Below are positions 57,713 to 64,000 of a DNA stretch of 64,000 bases, piece by piece. The stretch lies in contig NZ_CP091110.1 of assembly GCF_021560175.1 (NCBI RefSeq), positions 858,001 to 922,000 on the forward strand, written 5' to 3'. The notes under the pieces were generated by a model. The model did not search any database, was not told where the DNA came from, and saw only the letters and a program-made list of their open reading frames with translations. The number at the start of each line of letters is the position of its first letter. Position 1 is the stretch's first letter. The stretch comes from Neobacillus drentensis. Lineage in GTDB: Bacteria > Bacillota > Bacilli > Bacillales > Cytobacillaceae. Position numbers and translations under genes: made by a program.

Positions 57713-58858
57713 ATGAAGCATCCCTATTTAAACGATGATCACGAAATTTTTCGTCAGTCATTAAGAAAGTTTTTAGAAAAAGAAGCATATCCCTTCTATG
57801 AACAGTGGGAAGAAAAGCGTATGATTCCGCGGTCATTCTGGAAAAAGATGGGGGAGCAAGGCTTTCTGTGCCCGGATATTGATGAAAAGTATGGCGGCAG
57901 CGCGGTTGACTGGGGATTTTCCGTAGTCATCAATGAGGAGCTTGAACGAGTCGGATCAGGCTTAGTGGGTATTGGGCTCCACAGTGATATTGTCATTCCG
58001 TATATAACTTCTTACGGAACCGATGAACAAAAACGGCGCTGGCTGCCGAAGTGTGTAACAGGTGACATTATTACAGCAATCGCAATGACCGAGCCTGGAA
58101 CCGGCTCAGATTTAGCGAACATTAAAACTACCGCCAAACTGGAAGGTGACTGCTATATCGTCAATGGCCAAAAGACCTTTATCACGAACGGAATCCAATC
58201 TGACCTGATCCTTGTTGCGGTCAAAACCAACCCACATGCAGTTCCTAAACACAAAGGAGTAAGTCTCCTCCTGATTGAGCGGGACACACCAGGATTTTCT
58301 CGAGGAAGAAAACTGAACAAGGTGGGGCTGCATTCTCAAGATACAGCTGAACTAATTTTCGAAGACTGCCGTGTACCAAAAAATAACCTGCTGGGGGAGG
58401 AAGGCAAAGGCTTTCTTTATTTAATGGAAAAACTTCAACAGGAACGTCTTCTTGTCGCAATTGGAGCACAAACGGCTGCAGAAGTGATGCTTAAGACGAC
58501 GATTGACTATGTGAAAAGCAGGGAAGCCTTTGGAAAACGAGTTAGCCAATTTCAAAATACCCAGTTTAAGATCGTTGAAATGGCAACAGAAATTGAAATG
58601 GGCAGAGCCTTTTTAGATCAGTTAATCGCAGAACACATGGAAGGGAGGAATGTGGTAACGAAGGTGTCGATGGCCAAATGGAAACTGACGGACATAGCAA
58701 AACGGGTCGCTTCCGAATGCATGCAGCTCCACGGCGGTTATGGCTATATGGAAGAATACGAGATTGCGAGGAGATTCCGTGACATCCAGGTTTCTAGTAT
58801 TTACGCCGGAACAAACGAAATCATGAAAACCATTATTGCCAAAAATTTAGGATTATAG
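57713..58858 (+). CDS. Acyl-CoA dehydrogenase
   Basis: 381 residues. FAD enzyme of the acyl-CoA dehydrogenase superfamily: AIAMTEPGTGSDLANIKT, FITNGIQ and the C-terminal QLHGGYGYMEEYEIARRFRD. The catalytic Glu is in IYAGTNEIMKTII. It introduces a trans-2 double bond into acyl-CoA and passes electrons to ETF. It is first of four close genes (dehydrogenase, thiolase, CoA ligase, CaiB-type). Chain length or branch preference cannot be told from sequence. Confidence 0.9.
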   Translation: MKHPYLNDDHEIFRQSLRKFLEKEAYPFYEQWEEKRMIPRSFWKKMGEQGFLCPDIDEKYGGSAVDWGFSVVINEELERVGSGLVGIGLHSDIVIPYITSYGTDEQKRRWLPKCVTGDIITAIAMTEPGTGSDLANIKTTAKLEGDCYIVNGQKTFITNGIQSDLILVAVKTNPHAVPKHKGVSLLLIERDTPGFSRGRKLNKVGLHSQDTAELIFEDCRVPKNNLLGEEGKGFLYLMEKLQQERLLVAIGAQTAAEVMLKTTIDYVKSREAFGKRVSQFQNTQFKIVEMATEIEMGRAFLDQLIAEHMEGRNVVTKVSMAKWKLTDIAKRVASECMQLHGGYGYMEEYEIARRFRDIQVSSIYAGTNEIMKTIIAKNLGL

Positions 58859-58870
58859 GGGGAAATAATC

Positions 58871-60025
58871 ATGCGTGAAGTAGTCATTGTAGAAGGCGTT
58901 CGTACACCGGTTGGGAGAAAAAATGGGGTTTTAAAAGATATCAGACCGGATGACCTGGCAGGTTTAACCCTAAAAGAACTCATTAACAGGGCTGGAATCA
59001 ATCCAGCAATCATTGATGACGTTATTTTAGGATGTGTGACCCAAGCGGGAGAACAGGCTGGGGATATTGCACGGGTTGCTGCATTAATTGCCGGATTCCC
59101 AATCGAAGTTCCAGGAACAACAATTGACCGCCAATGCGGCTCCAGTCAGCAGGCCGTTCATTTCGCGGCACAAGCCATCCTTGCTGGAGACATGGATGTG
59201 GTCATCGCTGGCGGTGTTGAAAGTATGTCCCGAGTGCCAATGGGATCCAACTACAAGGGAGTGGAAGAGCCATTTAGCCCGGCGTTACGGTCAAAGTATG
59301 AAATGATTCACCAGGGTCTATCGGCCGAGAGGATTGCTAAAAAATATGGGTTTACCCGCGCTGAACTTGACCAATTCGCACTGGAGAGCCACCAGAAGGC
59401 CCTTAAGGCGCAAGAAGAAGGATATTTTTCGAGAGAGATTTTTCCAATTGATGTGACCCTTCCCGACGGAACAACTGTTGTTATTAAGGAGGATTCGGGT
59501 CCTAGAAAAGGAACTTCTCTTGAAGCATTAGCCGGTCTCCGTCCAGCGTTTAAAGAAGATGGGGTCATTCATGCCGGGAATTCCAGCCAAATTAGTGATG
59601 GTGCAGCCGCCTTATTACTGATGTCTCGGGAAAAAGCAGAAGAACTTGGTCTTAAACCGCGCTTCAGGGTCCACACACGTGTGGTCGTTGGCTCAGACCC
59701 CACCTTAATGCTGACAGGACCAATCCCGGCCACGCAAAAGGCGCTTGAAAAATCAGGACTTTCGATTGATGATATGGATGTATTTGAAGTCAATGAAGCC
59801 TTTGCTCCTGTACCTCTGGCATGGTTGAAGGAGACAGGTGCCGACTCTAGGAAGCTGAATCCGAACGGAGGTGCGATTGCCTTAGGCCACCCTCTAGGCG
59901 GCAGTGGTGCACGTTTAATGGTTACGATGATGCATGAGCTTGAGCGGACAGGTGGGAGATATGGATTACAAACCATGTGCGAAGGTCATGGAATGGCAAA
60001 TGCAACGATAATTGAGAGGTTGTAA
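58871..60025 (+). CDS. Acetyl-CoA acyltransferase (thiolase)
   Basis: 384 residues. The active-site Cys is in TIDRQCGSSQQAVHFAAQAI; the other thiolase motifs are NEAFAPVPLAW, GGAIALGHPLGGSGARL and the second Cys in TMCEGHGMANATI. It cleaves 3-oxoacyl-CoA with CoA to acetyl-CoA (or propionyl-CoA) and a shortened acyl-CoA. It lies 12 bases after the acyl-CoA dehydrogenase gene, so co-transcription is likely. A repeat array follows before the next gene. Confidence 0.92.
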   Translation: MREVVIVEGVRTPVGRKNGVLKDIRPDDLAGLTLKELINRAGINPAIIDDVILGCVTQAGEQAGDIARVAALIAGFPIEVPGTTIDRQCGSSQQAVHFAAQAILAGDMDVVIAGGVESMSRVPMGSNYKGVEEPFSPALRSKYEMIHQGLSAERIAKKYGFTRAELDQFALESHQKALKAQEEGYFSREIFPIDVTLPDGTTVVIKEDSGPRKGTSLEALAGLRPAFKEDGVIHAGNSSQISDGAAALLLMSREKAEELGLKPRFRVHTRVVVGSDPTLMLTGPIPATQKALEKSGLSIDDMDVFEVNEAFAPVPLAWLKETGADSRKLNPNGGAIALGHPLGGSGARLMVTMMHELERTGGRYGLQTMCEGHGMANATIIERL

Positions 60026-60043
60026 CCGCGTTAAAATTTGGAT

Positions 60044-60120
60044 TCGCTGATAAAACTGTAAAATCGCTGATAAACCTGAAAAAATCGCTGATAACCCTGA
60101 AAGAAACGCTGATAAAAAAA
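60044..60120. repeat. CGCTGATAA tandem array, four copies
   Basis: CGCTGATAA starts at 60045, 60065, 60086 and 60107, spaced 20, 21 and 21 bases, with a consensus tail of the type ACCTGAAAAAAT. It lies between the thiolase and CoA ligase genes of one operon, so it would be transcribed. Confidence 0.75.
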
Positions 60121-60165
60121 TTTTCAGTTCCAAATCCTCAAAAAGTAAATAATTGGAGGCGCCTA

Positions 60166-61737
60166 ATGAGTACAACGATTGGCAAAATCTTTGATTTAAC
60201 CGTGAAAAAGTTTCCGAACAAACCGGCTATTTACGATGTGAGAAAAAATGTCCGTTATACCTATCAAGAATGGAGCGAACAAGTGACTCGGCTAGCCAAT
60301 GCCCTTTTAAAAGAAGGGGTCAAAAAAGGAGACCGCGTATCCACCTTCATGTTTAATACCGAAGAATTAGGAACAGCCCTTTTTGCCTGCGCCAAAATCG
60401 GGGCGGTATTTAATCCAATTAATTTCCGATTAACGCCGGAAGAGGCTGCGTTTATTCTTTCAGATGCCACTCCAAAGGTAGTTCTTTTTGAAAAAGCTTT
60501 GGAGCCAGTAATTGAGACGATTGCAGGCCGATTTGATCACACCGCCTTTTGGTTTATCGAGGACGAAAAGCCGGACTTTTCCGCATCCTATCAAGAAAAA
60601 CTGGCAGATGCTTCGACTGAGGACATTAAAATAGAGGTAGCTGAATCTGACACCTATGCGTTTATCTATACAAGCGGAACCACCGGAAGGCCGAAAGGTG
60701 TGATGCATACACACCGTAATATGGTAGACCAAAGCGTATTATGCATTGCTGCCGAAAAGCTTGAAACAAACGATGTCGGCCTTGTTACGGCACCCATGTT
60801 CCATTGTGCCGAACTCCATTGTGCTTTTATTCCAAGGGTGCATGTCGGGGCAAGTAATGTCATTTTGCATCAGTTTAATCCGAAGGCCATCCTGCCATTA
60901 ATTGAACAAGAAAAAATTACGAAACTATTTGCCGCTCCAACGATGTGGAATATGCTCCTTCAAGAAGATTTAACTCGATATAATCTCTCCAGTCTGAAGC
61001 TAGGACTTTATGGCGCGGCCCCCATGGCTCCATCGCTTGTTCACGCGCTGCATGACCGCTTAGGTATCTCTCTGATTCAGGCTTACGGGATGACAGAAAT
61101 GGGACCAGCTATTACCTTCTTGTCAGAGAATGATCAGCTCCGGAAAGCAGGCTCTGCCGGACAAGCCGCTTTAAGTCATGATATTCGAATCGTCCGCACA
61201 AGAGAGGATGGTCCTTCCGATCCGGATGATATCGTTCTAGTGGGAGAAACAGGCGAGATTATTGTACAGGGGCCATGTATGATGAATGGTTATTTTAATC
61301 GGGAAGATGCGACTGAAAATGCCCTGTATAAAGGCTGGTACCACTCTGGGGATATCGGTTATCTGGATGAAGAAGGATACCTATATGTCAATGACCGTGT
61401 CGACGACATGATTATAAGCGGTGGAGAAAATATTTATCCAAGAGAAGTAGAAGACTTGTTGCATGGGCATCATGATGTCTTGGACGTGGCCGTCGTGGGT
61501 CAGCCAGATGACCGCTGGGGTGAAACGGTTACTGCCTTTATTGTAAAAAAGAATCCGGCGGTTACGGAACAGGAACTGGATGAGTATTGTAAAAACAGCG
61601 ACAAATTGGCTAATTATAAACGCCCTCGCAATTACGTTTTTTGTGAGACACTTCCGCGGAATGCAAGCGGTAAAATTCAAAAATTTATTTTGCGAAAACA
61701 ATTAGAGCAGCTTCTAGCCCCAGATTCCAGCAAATAG
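60166..61737 (+). CDS. Fatty-acid/carboxylate--CoA ligase (AMP-binding)
   Basis: 523 residues. Adenylate-forming motifs: FIYTSGTTGRPKGVMHTHRN (A3), QAYGMTEMGPA (A5), YHSGDIGYLDEEGYLYVNDR (A7) and the C-terminal lysine in LPRNASGKIQKFILRK (A10). It activates a carboxylic acid to its CoA thioester with ATP. GGAGGCGCC precedes the ATG. It supplies the acyl-CoA for the dehydrogenase and thiolase encoded upstream. Medium or branched chains are possible; no chain-length evidence. Confidence 0.92.
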   Translation: MSTTIGKIFDLTVKKFPNKPAIYDVRKNVRYTYQEWSEQVTRLANALLKEGVKKGDRVSTFMFNTEELGTALFACAKIGAVFNPINFRLTPEEAAFILSDATPKVVLFEKALEPVIETIAGRFDHTAFWFIEDEKPDFSASYQEKLADASTEDIKIEVAESDTYAFIYTSGTTGRPKGVMHTHRNMVDQSVLCIAAEKLETNDVGLVTAPMFHCAELHCAFIPRVHVGASNVILHQFNPKAILPLIEQEKITKLFAAPTMWNMLLQEDLTRYNLSSLKLGLYGAAPMAPSLVHALHDRLGISLIQAYGMTEMGPAITFLSENDQLRKAGSAGQAALSHDIRIVRTREDGPSDPDDIVLVGETGEIIVQGPCMMNGYFNREDATENALYKGWYHSGDIGYLDEEGYLYVNDRVDDMIISGGENIYPREVEDLLHGHHDVLDVAVVGQPDDRWGETVTAFIVKKNPAVTEQELDEYCKNSDKLANYKRPRNYVFCETLPRNASGKIQKFILRKQLEQLLAPDSSK

Positions 61738-61752
61738 GAAAGGGTTTTGACT

Positions 61753-62847
61753 ATGCTAAAAGGGATAAAGGTGATTGATTTTACCAACTATCTGCCAGGA
61801 CCATTTGCGACTCTCAGATTAGCGGAATTGGGTGCAGAAATCATCAAAGTAGAGTCGCCTGATGGAGACCCGGCCAGGAATACAGGTGTATTGAAGGAAA
61901 ATACGGGTCTTGTTTTTCTCGCTAATAACAGGCAAAAGAAGAGTATTACTCTTAATCTGAAAGAGCAGGAGGACTTGGAGATAGCACTAAGCTTGATTTC
62001 CCAAGCCGATGTAGCAATAGAAAGTTTCAGACCAGGGGTAATGGAAAAACTCGGTTTGGGATATGAAACGGTTCAACAAGTGAAGCCTGAAATCATTTAT
62101 TGTTCTATCTCTGGCTATGGTCAAAATGGTTCGTTCAGTAAACTTGGCAATCATGACATTAATTATATGGCACTAAGTGGAGTTCTTTCTCAGCTTAAAG
62201 ATCAACAGGGCAGACCAATTCATCCTTCGATTACACTTGCAGATTACTTGGGAGGGTTTGCTGCCAATGAGCGGATCCTTGCAGGCCTTGTTTCAAGATT
62301 TAAAACAGGAGAAGGAAGCTATCATTCTATTTCAATTACCGACCAGCTGGTATCCCTGCTTGGAAATCATGTCATGGTTGAAAAAGAAACAGGTGAGAGT
62401 ACCGGAATTAATGTCCTGAACGGCAGCATAATATCCTACGCAATATATGAAACCAAGGATCAGAGGTATGTTAGCTTAGGGGCCTTGGAACCAAAGTTTT
62501 GGAAGAATTTTTGTTTAGCACAAGGTCGTGAGCATTGGTTGAGTGCCCACACTTCCAAAACAGATGCTTCCAACCAGGTCTTCCAGGAGATCACCGATCT
62601 TTTTAAAAGTAAGACGTTTTATGAATGGATTGAATTCTCCCAAGTAGTGGATTGCTGTATGGCACCTGTGCTCGAGGTGGGGGAACTGAGTGAGAACCCC
62701 TACTTTAAGGAGAAGGAACTCATCTTTGCATCGTCTTGGGGAGATTATCAGGTTAAAATGCACAGTGACTTAGCGCTTCCTGCCATTGAAGCACCACCCA
62801 AGAAAGGCGAGCATAGAGCAGAGATTTTAAATAGTATTCTCATATAA
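61753..62847 (+). CDS. CaiB/BaiF family protein, alpha-methylacyl-CoA racemase-like
   Basis: 364 residues from the ATG at 61753, eight bases after GGAAAGGG; a TTG two codons earlier is less likely. The class III CoA-transferase/racemase fold is clear (LPGPFATLRLAELGAEIIKVESP, NNRQKKSITLNLK). His134 and Asp135 in NHDINYMALSG, Asp164 in LADYLGG and Glu246 in ALEPKFW match the catalytic positions of alpha-methylacyl-CoA racemase more closely than those of the transferases. With the SDR, acyl-CoA dehydrogenase and thiolase it suggests breakdown of methyl-branched acyl-CoA. A CoA-transferase role remains possible. Confidence 0.8.
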   Translation: MLKGIKVIDFTNYLPGPFATLRLAELGAEIIKVESPDGDPARNTGVLKENTGLVFLANNRQKKSITLNLKEQEDLEIALSLISQADVAIESFRPGVMEKLGLGYETVQQVKPEIIYCSISGYGQNGSFSKLGNHDINYMALSGVLSQLKDQQGRPIHPSITLADYLGGFAANERILAGLVSRFKTGEGSYHSISITDQLVSLLGNHVMVEKETGESTGINVLNGSIISYAIYETKDQRYVSLGALEPKFWKNFCLAQGREHWLSAHTSKTDASNQVFQEITDLFKSKTFYEWIEFSQVVDCCMAPVLEVGELSENPYFKEKELIFASSWGDYQVKMHSDLALPAIEAPPKKGEHRAEILNSILI

Positions 62848-62857
62848 AACAAGGTAA

Positions 62858-62892
62858 AAGCTATCGGAGAGCCCGATAGCCTTATTTTGTTT
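62858..62892 (+). terminator. Terminator of the acyl-CoA operon
   Basis: GCTATCGG (62860-62867) pairs with CCGATAGC (62873-62880), followed by CTTATTTTGTTT. Confidence 0.85.
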
Positions 62893-63068
62893 GTAGGGTC
62901 TATTGCCTGAGCGTCAGGTAAAATAGTTAGGCTGTCAATTAAAAAGGGTTACATTACCAGGCGATCGGAAAAAATAGTAATACATCAATGATGCCTCCTC
63001 TACTCTCAACATAAAAATTTACCACATAGATTTAATTTAATAGAGCGGTACCTAATTCTAAAAAGCAG

Positions 63069-63074
63069 TATAAT
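63069..63074 (+). promoter_or_regulatory. -10 box of the recQ promoter
   Basis: A perfect TATAAT lies 36 bases before the recQ start codon. The -35 region is poorly conserved. Confidence 0.4.
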
Positions 63075-63109
63075 AGAGACAGTATGTAAAATTGAAAGGA
63101 GATACAGCC

Positions 63110-64000
63110 TTGTTTGATCAAGCACTTTCCCTATTAAAAACTCACTTCGGTTACAGCTCTTTCCGAAACGGTCAGGAGCAGGCGATCCGGTCGGTCTTAA
63201 CAGGCCAGAATACCATTTGTGTCATGCCGACAGGCGGTGGTAAATCGATTTGTTATCAAATTCCAGCCCTCGTCCTTCCAGGTACCACAATCGTCATATC
63301 CCCATTAATTTCCTTAATGAAGGATCAAGTTGATACCCTCATCCAAGCAGGAATCCCAGCCACATTTATTAATAGCTCGTTAAGTTATTCCGAAGCCAAT
63401 TCGAGAATCAACGAGGCCAAACAGGGGAAGTACAAGCTTTTGTACATAGCGCCGGAAAGATTGGAATCCTATGAATTTAGCGAGGACCTAAGACAGATGG
63501 ACATCCCATTAGTGGCGGTGGATGAAGCCCACTGTATCTCTCAATGGGGACACGATTTCCGACCAAGCTATCGTCATATTCGGCAGATGGTTGCTAACCT
63601 GCCTCAAAAACCAGTTGTACTCGCCCTTACAGCAACCGCAACACCAAGGGTTCGGGAAGATATTTGTGATTCTCTCGAAATAGATCAAGCGAATACGATC
63701 ATCACCGGATTTGAACGAGTTAACTTATCTTTTTCTGTTATCAAGGGTCAGGACCGTCTTAAGTATCTTCTTGATTACTTAAAAAAGAATCAGCAAGAAT
63801 CCGGGATTATTTATGCGGCTACACGGAAAAATGTTGATCAGCTATATGAAAGACTGCGTAAGGAACAAATCAATGTTGCCCGCTATCATGCCGGGATGGG
63901 TGATGCAGACCGAGCACGGGAACAGGAAAGATTTTTAGAAGATAAAGCATCCGTGATGGTAGCTACCTCAGCGTTTGGCATGGGGATTGATAAATCCAAT
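63110..64000 (+). CDS. recQ: ATP-dependent DNA helicase RecQ, N-terminal part
   Basis: A TTG start follows GAAAGGAG; the frame is open for 297 codons to the window edge. RecQ features: HFGYSSFRNGQEQAIRSVLTG, Walker A CVMPTGGGKSICYQIP, Walker B VDEAHCISQWGHDFRPSYR, and ALTATATPRVREDI (motif III). Near the edge are GIIYAATRKNVDQLYERLRKE and YHAGMGDADR of helicase domain 2. It unwinds DNA 3' to 5' in recombination and fork repair. RecQ versus the shorter RecS paralogue cannot be fully separated without the C-terminus. Confidence 0.9.
   Translation, partial: MFDQALSLLKTHFGYSSFRNGQEQAIRSVLTGQNTICVMPTGGGKSICYQIPALVLPGTTIVISPLISLMKDQVDTLIQAGIPATFINSSLSYSEANSRINEAKQGKYKLLYIAPERLESYEFSEDLRQMDIPLVAVDEAHCISQWGHDFRPSYRHIRQMVANLPQKPVVLALTATATPRVREDICDSLEIDQANTIITGFERVNLSFSVIKGQDRLKYLLDYLKKNQQESGIIYAATRKNVDQLYERLRKEQINVARYHAGMGDADRAREQERFLEDKASVMVATSAFGMGIDKSN

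Overview
The window looks like chromosomal DNA of a low-GC, spore-forming Bacillaceae, probably a Bacillus or Neobacillus relative. The basis is strong AGGAGG-type ribosome binding sites, many TTG and GTG starts, a complete T-box-controlled ilv-leu operon in the order B-H-C-leuA-B-C-D, a TnrA regulator, YitT/YnfA/DUF1836 proteins and a GC-rich Bacillaceae-type intergenic repeat. No rRNA, tRNA, prophage or CRISPR array was seen. Genus is inference; no database search was possible.

Region 1 (1-15.9 kb) is a carbohydrate island. It holds the end of a sugar-binding lipoprotein, a PfkB fructokinase, a cytoplasmic GH32 beta-fructosidase, a 1263-residue secreted modular GH32 fructanase, three Gfo/Idh/MocA oxidoreductases, two xylose-isomerase-like TIM-barrel proteins, a ThuA-like protein, an AraC regulator and a GH13 alpha-glucosidase. 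Fructans would be cut outside and inside the cell and fructose phosphorylated. The oxidoreductase/TIM-barrel/ThuA group resembles loci that handle oxidised (3-keto) sugars. Two promoter regions share near-identical paired direct repeats 20 bp apart, which I propose as the AraC operator.

Region 2 (15.9-30.9 kb) is ordinary accessory and housekeeping DNA: a dispersed repeat, DoxX, MATE, YnfA and BASS membrane proteins, purine deaminases (ade, guaD), an M19 dipeptidase, a small HTH protein, DUF488, YitT, hemolysin III, DUF1836, a beta-helix protein and two small-family genes.

Region 3 (30.9-41.6 kb) is branched-chain amino acid synthesis on the minus strand. ilvD lies upstream with its own sigma-A promoter; then a T-box leader; then ilvB-ilvH-ilvC-leuA-leuB-leuC-leuD.

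Region 4 (41.7-49 kb) is nitrogen related: an exonuclease, a GlnD-like DUF294 protein, an ammonium transporter and TnrA (with TnrA-like boxes), several very small genes missed by length cut-offs, and an amino-acid ABC transporter.

Region 5 (49-64 kb) holds a 51-bp tandem array next to a frameshifted zinc-ribbon gene remnant, a TPR-dynamin-like GTPase, a beta-propeller/cytochrome c lipoprotein, a D-2-hydroxyacid dehydrogenase, an eight-copy 52-bp array, an acyl-CoA catabolic cluster (SDR dehydrogenase, acyl-CoA dehydrogenase, thiolase, CoA ligase, racemase-like CaiB protein) and the start of recQ.

The most unusual signal is a set of unrelated short tandem arrays confined to intergenic DNA: two GTAGAAT arrays and one CGCTGATAA array with a 20-21 bp period, and arrays with exact 51- and 52-bp periods. 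The periods are close to two and five helical turns. Units of the 52-bp array keep a small hairpin with a compensatory base-pair change, so a structural role is plausible.
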